Under the pieces are notes generated by a model, which saw nothing but the letters and a program-made list of their open reading frames with translations, was not told where the DNA came from and did no database searches. DNA of 64,000 nt from Actinostola sp. cb2023 (taxonomy: Eukaryota > Cnidaria > Anthozoa > Actiniaria > Actinostolidae), in the NCBI GenBank assembly GCA_033675265.1, contig JAUJYZ010000381.1, forward strand, positions 224,501-288,500, in the 5' to 3' direction. Within the stretch, counting starts at the first letter, position 1, and each line of letters begins with the position of its first letter. Shown here one piece after another: positions 31,965 to 43,792 of the stretch. Both the position numbers and the translations under genes were made by a program.

Positions 31965-32378
31965 TTGCCGATCCTGGCTCTCTCTTGCTCTATCATGTTG
32001 GTGTTGTGTTAAGCTTTTTATTTCTACGTAGTATCAGCCTTTCTTCAATTTCATGTTTGCCATATGTATAGCTGATTAGATCTTTTACAGATCCTACGTA
32101 TACCTACAGCATTTTCGTTCACGGTTCCCTCTTTCAAGTTTCTAGAGTAGGAATTTTCAAAATGGCGGACGATCACAACGAAGTAAGTACAAAATCATTG
32201 AATTATACCATTACGTGTATGTTTTATACTGTATGCAATAATAATACTGCTGCTGCTAAAGGAGAAGAAGGATCGACGGACAAGAATAAAAGGGAATTCT
32301 TAGAACATTGTCAAGTTTCTTATAAAAGCATCGCGTCTGAATGAAATTGAGCACAAAACTGGAATACCAGTGCAATGC

Positions 32379-33668
32379 CAGCCTAGTCCCAGGCGTTATC
32401 TCTCCTAACCGAGCGCGAAGCGCGAGACTGAGTACGAGCGCGTCAGCGCGAGAGAACGCCTAGTGAATAATGCCAAATACTATCCTGATTTGGCTAAAAA
32501 CTATCCTGATTTAAAAAAGCGATAATAAATTTCGTATTTACCCGATTTTACTGTTTCGACGGTATTTTGAAACAATGAATATAGATATTGCCCAACACGG
32601 GGCAAGAACCAGACATTTCTTCGGTTTTAACAAGAAATCAAACGGCTAAAAGCGGGCTAAAAGAGCCGGTCACAAGTCCAGCAGGAGGATACGTAACATG
32701 TCATCTCGCTTTGAAATCTTTTCGCATTGGGTGAATAATTCTCAGTTGTTTAGTATAATAAGGTATTCCATCTTTCAAATCATTCATATATTCATATATG
32801 TTCTACTTTTGTAACGCATAACTGATTCAACAATGCATCGTTTTAAAATGAGGACAGCAGTGATTCCTTTGTTATTCCCGGGTTATTCAGGCTAATATTC
32901 GCTGTGATCCTATTCTAGTATTGCACTGTCTGGAGATATACACTCCTTCAGGTAGGAAATCGACCAGTTCAGTTTAAAACAAGTTTATTCAGATGTTCAC
33001 AAGTACACAAGCGAATATGAGCTCCTGACCCTGTTTGTAGTGAGGTCAATGATAGCCTGCGAATACAGCCGCTTTTTTACGCTCGCCACAGGGGTCTCCC
33101 GAAAGAAGCGTCTGCGGAGTGAGGCCCAAATTCCTGTACTGTGACCTCTGAGGTCATGACAGCTCGTGTTGTAAACACTAATTCCAAACGGCCTGAGTTT
33201 GTTGATTCGGCAATCAAAATTATTGTAGAACATCATTTTATTCATCTGTGCATATGATAAGTCCGATACAATCGCCCGCGGCTCGACATTGTAATATTTT
33301 GTTCAGGTCGTTGAGTTTAATTTATGCAAATAATGCGATTACCAGCAAGCTGACCAATCAGCTTCGTGGACCAGAATCGGGTCCAAAATGACGAGCGTAA
33401 AAAAGCGGCTGTATTCGCAGGCTAGGTCAATGAAGGCTCGCTTCAGCATCAATATTCGGTGAAAGTTACCTTGATTATTTTGTAGATAAAGGTCGAAATT
33501 CCTCACGATCGACTCTACGAAAGGCAAAGGCCTCACCTCCACGGCCTCTCGTTTTATAAATTACATATAAAATCTCGGATCTGGCATTATTCACTAGGCT
33601 TTCCCGAGGGGGCTTTCCGGTGACGTCATCAGAACCTCCCTCGTCGGAGAAAGCCTGGAACTAGGCTG
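32379..33668. mobile_element. Mutator-like element with 9-bp target duplication
   Basis: The ends CAGCCTAGTCCCAGGC and, inverted, CAGCCTAGTTCCAGGC are flanked by GTGCAATGC (32370-32378 and 33669-33677). The other arm shows the empty site with a single GTGCAATGC near 59668. Inside are inverted CCTAGTGAATAATGCCA segments, a short open frame on the reverse strand and a nested MITE. No transposase is recognisable. Confidence 0.88.
33053..33424. mobile_element. Nested MITE with 9-bp target duplication
   Basis: TAGCCTGCGAATACAGCCGC is inverted at the right end (about 33 bp in all) and GGTCAATGA flanks both ends (33044-33052 and 33425-33433). It interrupts a short reverse-strand frame that begins MEVRPLPFVESIVRNF at 33542 and, with the MITE and one duplication removed, would continue to TNRVRSSYSLVYL. 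Confidence 0.9.
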
Positions 33669-34033
33669 GTGCAATGCCATTTATCAAATTAAATCCCTGA
33701 TTCATGAGAAATTTTGAAAAAGCAATAATAAAGGGGGATCCTATACATGTATTTATCAGTGGTGATCCACAAGTCCTTTATATTATATTTGTTTTATTAT
33801 ATATTTTTTATTGTTATTATTATTATTATTATTTAAGCTTAATTAATAAGCAATATTTTATACAAATTAAGCTGACAATTAATTGCACATGTATAAAATG
33901 TCCATGCATGTGACTTGTTGGATCTAGACTCAAATTGCCCGTGTGTTATTAAACTTACTGATTTAAAAAGATATATCATGTTAAAATTTCTGCCTATTTA
34001 ATTTTTTATCATTAATTAATTTATTTATTCAGC

Positions 34034-34140
34034 CAGTCAGTCAGTCAGTCAGTCAGTCAGTCATGCATTCATTCATCCATTCATTCATTCATTCATTCAT
34101 TCATTCATTCATTCATTTATTCATTCATTCATTCATTTTA
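34034..34140. repeat. CAGT and ATTC microsatellites
   Basis: CAGT repeats (to about 34062) followed by ATTC repeats. The mirrored place in the other arm (59140-59310) has a longer ATTC tract. Confidence 0.9.
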
Positions 34141-34759
34141 TTTTATTATTTTATTTTATTTTATTTTTATGAAATAGGAAGCTTGTGAGATGGATATTGA
34201 ATAGGACATGAATGAGGAAGAGATGGAAGTGCCAGAGGTTTCCCAAGTTGGACAAATAATATAAAAACAACTGAAAAATCGTTCTACAATAGTTATAGAA
34301 CTAGTTTCTCATGAAAGTTGATGTTCTTATGCTGTGGAATTATCTTGGCCCAAATAACATAGTCTGTTTTGAAATTGGTCAGTTAGCATCCTGAAGTGCA
34401 AAATTTATTGATCATGTTTCATTTGCAATTTAGCTGCAAACACTAGTAAGTTAGATAATATATCAATTTCCCTATAGAGTACTACTGCATTCATTAAAAA
34501 TCCAAAGAACAGAGCCCGGCAGTATGATAGACACAACTTGAAAAGTATGAAAAATAAGGTATTTTTAATGTCATTATGTTATTATGTTATGTTGATGTTA
34601 TGCATACTCATCAAGAATTATTAACATAAGAATTAAGCTCAACATTTTTTCTTGGCAAAATTCCAGCACTAACTATAATTGTTTTTGTATGTTTGTACAT
34701 GTATTGACCAATAAAACCTTTTATTGATGTAATGTAGTGTGGTTTTTCTGTGTGTGTGT

Positions 34760-34805
<46 letters not shown>
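34760..34805. repeat. Run of 46 G after a TG repeat
   Basis: An uninterrupted G-run. In the other arm the same place (58501-58515) is only a short, broken C-rich stretch, so the run expanded in one arm or shrank in the other. Confidence 0.95.
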
Positions 34806-34806
<1 letters not shown>

Positions 34807-35319
34807 GTTCTTTGTTGATATTATTGCCATGATTTTTCTTACCATCAAACTCTCTGAACAGAATGTTCTTGAAATGTTACTTTTCTGCTAGCATAGTTTT
34901 TTGTCTACCGTTTTGTTTGTTTCTCTTTTACTATCTTTGCTTTTATCAAATCTTGTTAGGGTTTCCTCTTTAATTCCATTACAAGGTCGACAAGAGTAAA
35001 GAAAGCCTCATCTTACTTATTTCTTATATATAATTATAATATATTTTTCTATTTCTTTGAAAGAAAGCCTCATCTTACTTATTTCTTATATATAATTATA
35101 ATATATATTTCTATTTCTATTTTAGAGTCTTGTAAACCTTAATGTATATTTTTTAGGTAGAACCGAATAAAGACTATAGTATCTGCAATGGGTATTTAGT
35201 TGCTCTGTGATTTTCCACTCAGTCATTGACTTTCAAGAAAAATCGTACATATATACATCGGCATTAAAAAACATTGACCTTATCCAAATGCAACTTAGTA
35301 ACCCTGTTTATGTTGCTCC

Positions 35320-38300
35320 ACTTTTGGAACCTAATAACCATGCGCTAAACGGTGAGAATACCCTGGTTATGTTGCTTCACTTTTTGAATCCCAATAACCA
35401 TGCGCTACACGGTGATGATACCCTGGTTATGTTGCTTCACTTTTTGAATCCCCATAACCATGCGCTAAACGGTGAGAATACCCTGGTTATGTTGCTTCAC
35501 TTTTTGAATCCCAATAACCATGCGCTAAACGGTGAGAGTACCCTGGCTATGTTGCTTCACTTTTTGAATCCCAATAACCATGCGCTAAACGGTGAGAGTT
35601 CCCTGGTTATGTTGCTTCACTTTTTGAATCCCAATAACCATGCGCTACACGGTGAGGATACCCTGGTTAAACTGATGGCTTCACTTTTTGAATCCCAATA
35701 ACCATGCACTATACGGTGAGGATACCCTGGTTAATTGGCTTCACTTTTTGAATCCCAATAACCATGCGCAATACGGTGAGGGATACCCTGGTTAATTGGC
35801 TTCACTTTTTGATTCAACCGATTATCTAAAAACCATGACCACTATACGGTGAGGATACAGGTCTTCGAGTAGTAAATACGAAGTGCTTCACTTTTTGAAT
35901 CCCAATAAACATGCACTATACGGTGACCTACCCTGATATTTTTGCCCTGAGTTATTTTGGCTAAAAAAATATTGAAGGTAGGTCTTCGAGCTTAAGGAAA
36001 TCGCCAAAATGTCCAAAAATAGGATCGTAAAGGACGGCACATTTGGCTTTGAAAACTTATTGTTCAACACAATAAAATGACAAATTTCGGGTTTTTCATT
36101 ATATTATGTTAACATATGTATCATTTGAAATCATTTATTTTAATAACCTATATGCAGCAAGAAAGGTGAGATTACCCTGGTTATGATTGCTTCACTTTTT
36201 TTGAATCCCAATAACCCCCATTTTTTATTTCATGCGCACTCAAATTCACGGTGATTGTTCGACAAAAAATTGCCTGGTTAAATGGCTTCACTTTTTGAAT
36301 CCCAATAACCATGCACTATACGGTGAGGATACCCTGGTTAAATGGCTTCACTTTTTGAATCCCAATAACCATGCACTATACGGTGAGGATACCCTGGTTA
36401 AATGGCTTCACTTTTTGAATCCCAATAACCATGCACTATACGGTGAGGATACCCTGGTTATTATAATGGCTTCACTTTTTGAATCCCAATAACCATGCAC
36501 TATACGGTGAGGATACCTTGGTTAAATGGATTTTTTGAATCCCAATAACCATGCACTACCTGGTTAAATGGTTTCACTTTTTGAATCCCAATAACCATGC
36601 ACTATACGGAAAGGATACGGTGATGGATGAATCCAATAACCATGCACTACCTGGTTAAATGGCTTCACTTTTTGAATCCCAATAACCATGCACTATACGG
36701 TGAGGATACCCTGGTTAATTGGCTTCACTTTTTGAATCCCAATAACCATGCGCAATACGGTGAGGATACCTTGGTTAAATGGCTTCACTTTTTGAATCCC
36801 AATAACCATGCACTATACGGTGAGGATACCCTGGTTAAATTGCTTCACTTTTTGAATCCCAATAACATGCACTACCTGGTTAATTGGCTTCACTTTTTGA
36901 ATCCCAATAACCATGCACTATACGGTGAGGATACCCTGGTTAATTGGCTTCACTTTTTGAATCCCAATAACCATGCGCAATACGGTGAGGATACCCTGGT
37001 TAATTGGCTTCACTTTTTGAATCCCAATAACCATGCACTATACGGTGAGGATACCTTGGTTAAATGGCTTCACTTTTTGAATCCCAATAAACATGCACTA
37101 TACGGTGAGGATACTCTGGTTATTTGGCTTCACTTTTTGAATCCCAATAACCAAGCGCAATACGGTGAGAGTACCCTGGTTATGTTGCTTCACTTTTTGA
37201 ATCCCAATAACCATGCGCTAAACGGTGAGAATACCCTGGTTATGTTGCTTCACTTTTTGAATCCCAATAACCATGCGCTACACGGTGAGGATACCCTGGT
37301 TAAATGGCTTCACTTTTTGAATCCCAATAACCATGCGCTACACGGTGAGGATACCCTGGTTAAATGGCTTCACTTTTTGAATCCCAATAACCATGCACTA
37401 TACGGTGAGGATACCTTGGTTAAATGGCTTCACTTTTTGAATCCCAATAACCATGCACTATACGGTGAGGATTCCCTGGTTAAATGGCTTCACTTTTTGA
37501 ATCCCAATAACCATGCACTATACGGTGAGGATACCCTGGTTATTTGGCTTCACTTTTTGAATCCCAATAACCATGCGCAATACGGTGAGGATACCTTTGT
37601 TAAATGGCTTCAATTTTTGAATCCCAATAACCATGCACTACCTGGTTAAATGGTTTCACTTTTTGAATCCCAATAACCATGCACTATACGGTGAGGATAC
37701 CCTGGTTAAATGGCTTCACTTTTTGAATCCCAATAACCATGCGCTACACGGTGAGGATACCCTGGTTAAATGGCTTCACTTTTTGAATCCCAATAACCAT
37801 GCACTATACGGTGAGGATACCTTGGTTAAATGGCTTCACTTTTTGAATCCCAATAACCATGCACTATACGGTGAGGATTCCCTGGTTAAATGGCTTCACT
37901 TTTTGAATCCCAATAACCATGCACTATACGGTGAGGATACCCTGGTTAATTGGCTTCACTTTTTGAATCCCAATAACCATGCGCAATACGGTGAGGATAC
38001 CTTTGTTAAATGGCTTCAATTTTTGAATCCCAATAACCATGCACTATACGGTGAGGATACCCTGGTTAAATGGCTTCACTTTTTGAATCCCAATAACCAT
38101 GCGCAATACGGTGAGGATACCTTGGTTATTATAATTGGCTTCACTTTTTGAATCCCAATAACCATGCACTATACGGTGAGGATACCTTGGTTAAATGGCT
38201 TCACTTTTTGAATCCCAATAACCATGCACTACCTGGTTAAATGGTTTCACTTTTTGAATCCCAATAACCATGCACTATACGGTGAGGATACCCTGGTTAA

Positions 38301-39952
38301 TTGGCTTCACTTTTTGAATCCCAATAACCATGCACTATACGGTGAGGATACCCTGGTTAATTGGCTTCACTTTTTGAATCCCAATAACCATGCGCAATAC
38401 GGTGAGGATACCCTGGTTAATTGGCTTCACTTTTTGAATCCCAATAACCATGCACTATACGGTGAGGATACCTTGGTTAAATGGCTTCACTTTTTGAATC
38501 CCAATAAACATGCACTATACGGTGAGGATACTCTGGTTATTTGGCTTCACTTTTTGAATCCCAATAACCAAGCGCAATACGGTGAGAGTACCCTGGTTAT
38601 GTTGCTTCACTTTTTGAATCCCAATAACCATGCGCTAAACGGTGAGAGTACCCTGGTTATGTTGCTTCACTTTTTGAATCCCAATAACCATGCGCTACAC
38701 GGTGAGGATACCCTGGTTAAATGGCTTCACTTTTTGAATCCCAATAACCATGCGCTACACGGTGAGGATACCCTGGTTAAATGGCTTCACTTTTTGAATC
38801 CCAATAACCATGCACTATACGGTGAGGATACCTTGGTTAAATGGCTTCACTTTTTGAATCCCAATAACCATGCACTATACGGTGAGGATTCCCTGGTTAA
38901 ATGGCTTCACTTTTTGAATCCCAATAACCATGCACTATACGGTGAGGATACCCTGGTTATTTGGCTTCACTTTTTGAATCCCAATAACCATGCGCAATAC
39001 GGTGAGGATACCTTTGTTAAATGGCTTCAATTTTTGAATCCCAATAACCATGCACTATACGGTGAGGATACCCTGGTTAAATGGCTTCACTTTTTGAATC
39101 CCAATAACCATGCACTACCTGGTTAAATGGTTTCACTTTTTGAATCCCAATAACCATGCACTATACGGTGAGGATACCCTGGTTAATTGGCTTCACTTTT
39201 TGAATCCCAATAACCATGCACTATACGGTGAGGATACCCTGGTTAAATGGCTTCACTTTTTGAATCCCAATAACCATGCATGCACTACCTGGTTAAATGG
39301 TTTCACTTTTTGAATCCCAATAACCATGCACTATACGGTGAGGATACCCTGGTTAATATGCTTCACTTTTTGAATTCCAATAACCATGCGCAATACGGTG
39401 AGGATACCCTGGTTAATTGGCTTCACTTTTTGAATCCCAATAACCATGCACTATACGGTGAGGATACCTTGGTTAAATGGCTTCACTTTTTGAATCCCAA
39501 TAACCATGCACTACCTGGTTAAATGGTTTCACTTTTTGAATCCCAATAACCATGCACTATACGGTGAGGATACCCTGGTTAATTGGCTTCACTTTTTGAA
39601 TCCCAATAACCATGCATGCACTACCTGGTTAAATGGTTTCACTTTTTGAATCCCAATAACCATGCACTATACGGTGAGGATACCCTGGTTAATATGCTTC
39701 ACTTTTTGAATTCCAATAACCATGCGCAATACGGTGAGGATACCCTGGTTAATTGGCTTCACTTTTTGAATCCCAATAACCATGCACTACCTGGTTAAAT
39801 GGTTTCACTTTTTGAATCCCAATAACCATGCACTATACGGTGAGGATACCCTGGTTAATTGGCTTCACTTTTTGAATTCCAATAACCATGCACTATACGG
39901 TGAGGATACCCTGGTTAAATGGCTTCACTTTTTGAATCCCAATAACCATGCA
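35320..39952 (+). repeat. Main array of a 60-bp minisatellite, about 70 or more units
   Basis: The unit contains TTTTTGAATCCCAATAACCA and CGGTGAGGATACCCTGGTTA. It is broken between about 35810 and 36240 by foreign sequence and has several truncated units. Two blocks with the same order of rare variants lie 1417 bp apart (variant AATAAACATGC at 37086 and 38503), so longer segments were copied. Because 60 is a multiple of three, repeats of WLHFLNPNNHALYGED appear as open frames of up to 340 aa. Variation is mostly amino-acid changing and units of other lengths break the frame, so I do not regard this as coding. Confidence 0.95.
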
Positions 39953-40000
39953 GAGGGTTGTCCAATACACACAACCAGATACGGATGGAGAAACCGATTT

Positions 40001-40267
40001 TACCATCGGTAACTAATGGTGAATTGAAACAGGGAACCCATTACTGTTTGGCTTTATGTTAATTAGCGCACGCGCAAAGCATAATGATAGAGACTTAGTG
40101 TTTTATTATTGAAGTGTAATTTTTTCTGCGTGGTTTTCACCAATAGAACCATCGGTACCACTCGTACGGACGGTACGGATTTTGATGGCCCTTGTGAAAA
40201 TAATTCGTTTATTTAAAAAAAAATTGGAATGCATCTTTATTAGATCAAGTTGCGTTTTGTTGATAAA
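40001..40267. other. Array flank, shared in inverse with 55740-56040
   Basis: CCAATACACACAACCAGATAC at the array end is found inverted at about 56021-56041, and ACCATCGGTAC-type words continue the similarity. No gene. Confidence 0.6.
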
Positions 40268-40965
40268 CAGAGGGCCCTTAGAAAATGGTACCGATGGAAC
40301 GAACCGTACCGATGGTGTAACAAAAAGTCCGATGGTGAATGGTGTTGTCCGATGGTTCGAATGGTGAAAAAAAAATTGGGAACCCTGTGTAATATGTCAT
40401 GTTGGTTAACAGTGGAAACAGAGGGCCCTTAGAAAATGGTACCGATGGAACGAACCGAACCGATGGTAAAACAAAAAGTCCGATGGTGAATGGTGTTGTC
40501 CGACGGTTCGAATGGTGAAAAAAAAATTGGGAACCCTGTGTAATATGTTATGTTGGTTGATAGAGGAAATAGAGGGCCCTTAGAAAATGGTACCGATGGA
40601 ACGAACCGTACCGATGGTGAAACAAAAAGTCCGATGGTGAATGGTGTTGTCCGATGGTTCCAATGGTGAAAAAAAAAATTGGCAACCCTGTGTAATATGT
40701 CACGTTGGTTAACAGAGGAAACAGAGGGCCCTTAGAAAATGGCACCGATGGAACGAACCGCGTACCGATGGTGAAACAAAAAATCCGATGGTGAATGGTG
40801 TTGTCCGATGGTTCGAATGGTGAAAAAAAAAATTGGGAGCCCTGTGTAATATGTTATGTTGGTTAATAGAGGAAACAGAGGGCCCTTAGAAAATGGCACC
40901 GATGGAACGAACCGTACCGATGGTAAAACAAAAAGTGCGATGGTGAATGGTGTTCTCCGATGGTA
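40268..40965. repeat. Tandem repeat with 151-154 bp period, about 4.6 units
   Basis: CAGAGGGCCCTTAGAAAATG or a close variant starts near 40268, 40419, 40570, 40722 and 40876. Each unit ends with an A-run and GGGAACCCTGTGTAATATGT. Short frames here come from the repeat. Confidence 0.92.
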
Positions 40966-41460
40966 GATTTAGGTTAATGTTGCTTAACAGACGTCTGGCA
41001 GATCTGAAACTATGCTTGGCGGTGAATCTTTATACCTTCGTGGATTTGAAGATATGCGTTTTATTCCATAATTGTCAGAATTTTGGATTTCATTTGATGC
41101 AAAAAGATATTGACAAGCAAGCTGTCAACAGCACTCACGCAACAGACTTTCCACAAAGATTCAGATGCGAAGAAAGTATCCGAAAATCGTAACTGCTCAC
41201 TCAAAATATCCTTGAATAACGATGCCAAACCACTCACGGTCAAAGTGCTCTTATTTCCCGCTAGCAGTAACTTTGTTTTCCTGACTCGTTGTGTTATGTT
41301 GTTACAAACTGTAAGGCGATCTTCTTTTGACTGCCATTCATATGTCATCAGATATTGAATCATCCATCTCAAAACATCAGAACAGTTTCGTATTTTTCAT
41401 GTTATGGTACATAGTAGATTGCAACTAATCAAAAAGGAAAGCATAAATATAGGTTATCCC
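40966..41460. other. Decayed sequence shared with 60370-60460
   Basis: ATTTTGGATTTCATTTGATGC followed by a TTGACAAGC word at about 41082-41120 resembles 60373-60405, next to the recombinase fragment. Overlapping frames at 41061-41372 are not recognisable. Confidence 0.4.
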
Positions 41461-41487
41461 GGGGGGGGGGGGGGGGGGGGGGGGGGG
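41461..41487. repeat. Run of 27 G
   Basis: An uninterrupted G-run that directly borders a fragment of the transposon seen at 24307-25340. Confidence 0.95.
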
Positions 41488-41605
41488 TTTGTACAATCGA
41501 TGTTATTCATTTTTGAAAGCTTTTTGATTTATTAGCTTCTATAGGTTTTGTTAATTATACATTTCTGTGATCAAATTCTATGAGTTCTATGAATTAAAAG
41601 TATTT
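41488..41605 (+). mobile_element. Fragment of the GGGCCGGTTGC-ended transposon
   Basis: TTTGTACAATCGATGTTATT and the following 110 bp match 25047-25178 with few differences. The terminal inverted repeats are missing. Confidence 0.8.
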
Positions 41606-41696
41606 ATGGCAGTATACTTCTACTGAATCTATTGACTCTGGGTCCATTCGCGCAAAACGAATATTACACGTGATGTTGCCAATATGTAAATGTGCA

Positions 41697-41945
41697 AATG
41701 TACTACCGGAAGTGAAACGAACTATCCGTTGAACATTCTCTTTCTTAAAATCCCTGTGACACTGTGACAATACCGGAAGTGAAACGAACGGCTATCCGTT
41801 GAACATTATCTTTCTTAAAATCCATGTGACACTGTGACACTAGCGGAAGTGAAACGAACTATCCGTTGAACATTCTCTTTCTTAAAATCCCTGTGACACT
41901 AGCGGAAGTGAAACGAACTATCCGTTGACACTAGTGGAAGTAAAG
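41697..41945. repeat. Tandem repeat of 59-70 bp, about four units
   Basis: CGGAAGTGAAACGAAC occurs at 41707, 41774, 41844 and 41903, each followed by a TATCCGTTGA word. The ends are truncated units. Confidence 0.85.
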
Positions 41946-43240
41946 GAATCCCAAACCATCTCATATCTCGAATGGTATCACATTTCCTCTTTGGCGCGAA
42001 ATTTGCTTTTTGCGCGGGAAGATTTTGATCGTCAAACACAAGCTTATTTATCTCTATCTTGATACTGAAATAGCGACTGTCATCCACTATACAGATATTA
42101 TACAAATCGAATTTACAGCGGACTTACTTTAATTTACCTGCGATTATAGCTTGAAAATGTGAGTGAAATATGTATTTGTGATCTATTTTTTCTTGCAAGT
42201 GTTATATTAATATATGCAAAGATAATTGCGAAGTTCAATAACATTCGGGCCTTAGTTGTATAGCGAGAGAGATAGCGCGATCTGTTGTATTCTCCTTCAT
42301 CCGGGCTTCATACATCCTAATGGATCCACTCACTGGATTAGGATTTATTCCACGGAAAGTGCTGGTAGTCCCCGGCATAACTGGACCAGGTCATGTGGTG
42401 TGTGTGACCTTCTTGCATTGTGAAGCTGTGAATATTCGTAGCTAAACTTAGCATGTATTAAACTCATGGAATTTCATCTGAAAACCCCAGTACCAGCTTG
42501 TGAATAAGAGCAATTGAAACAGTACCAGACCGGCAGTATTATCCATCATTCTGTTACATTTATACTGACACCGAGTGAACTATAGGATATTCAGCTAGTT
42601 GATAATATCTATAGCTGTTTGTACATGTGATCTGTCAATCTGGCCAACTACGGTCTTATATATGGCATGTGTTTATTTGTACAATGTATCAGCCCTTTGC
42701 ATGTGGTCTATATCATATGCATTATGGGGCCTAAATGATGTTTCACACGAGCAACATTGGTACTAGAATGTTATGTGTTTTAGTCTTCTAGTTTATTGTT
42801 TGTAAATCTCTGCTTATTTTGTGAAGTAACTCTAAAATGTATTACCCATATGCACTCGATATATGGTTATACGAATACTATTTTACAGAATTTTTGCAAT
42901 CGACTGTTGCAAAACTAATTCATGTAAAATCGCAAACTCCCAAGTATATCAGTATAGTAGGGGTTATAGGCAGTTTTGGGGTATATTTTTAAAAATATTT
43001 CCTAAATGACCTTTCAGGGTTCACGATGAGCAAAACAGTTGGTGAACATCACTCGTAGAATGGTATGTGTTTTAGTGTTCTATTTTTTTTATTTTTTAAC
43101 AAAAATGACCTGCTGCATCACCCCTTTTTGGACAAACTCTAAAATAGTATTACCGGCTAATCTGTTGGTACTTTCGTGATTGGATAATTTCATGTAAAAT
43201 CCACGGGATGATAGGCCCGTATTCATTTTCGCGCCAATTA
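41946..43240. other. No gene seen
   Basis: AT-rich sequence without recognisable coding or repeat structure. Confidence 0.45.
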
Positions 43241-43480
43241 TCTAGTTGTCACAACAATTTTCTTCCTTCCTGCTTTCCTTACTCTCGTTTTTGTTGTTTA
43301 TTCTTTCTTTCCTTCCCGTTTTCTTTCATTTCTTCCTTCCTAGCTTTCATTCTTTCCCCTATCTTTCTTTAAATATTAAATTATTTCTTTCTTTCTTTCT
43401 TCCAGTATGCTTTCTTTCTTTCTGTTTTTCCTTTCTTCAATTTCTCTCTTTCATTCATTCATTCATTCTTTATTTATCTG
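43241..43480. repeat. TTTC/TTCC pyrimidine-rich tract
   Basis: Irregular TTCC, TTTC and ATTC repeats; the Phe/Leu/Ser-rich open frame is a shadow. Confidence 0.85.
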
Positions 43481-43792
43481 TTTACAATGGATAACAAATT
43501 AATTTTAATTTCCGGCTGCGCCAAATTTCATGGATGAATGAAAAATAACAAGACGCTCTACAAGCGTTTACTCGGGCTTCTAATGGTGAAATACAAATTA
43601 AAGTGCTGTTGAATGCTAAACATTGCTACATAAGCTTTTCATCCAAGAATAAGGATGTTAGGATATCTGCCCATTGTAGTCATGCAGGCTTTTGTGTTAT
43701 TTTATTTATGAAACTAATTTTAAAATAAATAGTTTATGATGCCAACATATAAAATACTGCCATATGGGTGATCAGTGACCGGTTTTGAAAAC

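Larger units (their letters stand above)
31518..32139. mobile_element. Hammerhead-ribozyme-bearing repeat inserted with 11-bp duplication
   Basis: TTCTAGAGTAG occurs on both sides (31507-31517 and 32140-32150) and once at the empty site in the other arm (about 59893-59903). Inside, a 150-bp segment (31518-31665) is repeated in inverse (31898-32055), each with one hammerhead ribozyme. A TTAA followed by AACACCAACATGATA-type ends marks an inner unit at about 31749-32015. A related single copy is at 54801-55187. Confidence 0.8.
32162..34264 (+). pseudogene. Two-exon gene-like unit, left copy
   Basis: Exon 1 (32162-32182) encodes MADDHNE and is followed by GTAAGT. An exon after ATAG (34178-34264) continues in frame with EACEMDIE, then TAG, then DMNEEEMEVPEVSQVGQII and TAA. 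The acidic product is unknown to me. The internal TAG is present in both arms, so it predates the duplication. The intron is interrupted by the element at 32379-33668 in this copy only. It may be a decayed gene or part of the mobile unit. Confidence 0.4.
31433..40000. repeat. Left arm of a large inverted duplication
   Basis: The arm is matched in reverse by about 55980-59990. Unique flank, a two-exon gene-like unit, ATTC microsatellite, G-run and 60-bp array occur in mirrored order. The left arm carries two insertions (31518-32139 and 32379-33668) that are absent from the right arm, and the matching array in the right arm is shorter and partly turned round. Confidence 0.9.

Noticed and set aside
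33600..33650. Hammerhead-like CTGATGACG...GGAAAG on the reverse strand
   Set aside because: The stem II could pair, but there is no NUH cleavage triplet closing stem III and no stem I.
35320..39952. CRISPR-like array
   Set aside because: The units are head-to-tail without unique spacers, in an animal genome.
35207..40012. Open frames of WLHFLNPNNHALYGED repeats (up to 340 aa), also at 56055-58099
   Set aside because: The unit is 60 bp with no stop in one frame. Unit variants mostly change the amino acid, and truncated units break the frame. No codon bias or start context supports coding.
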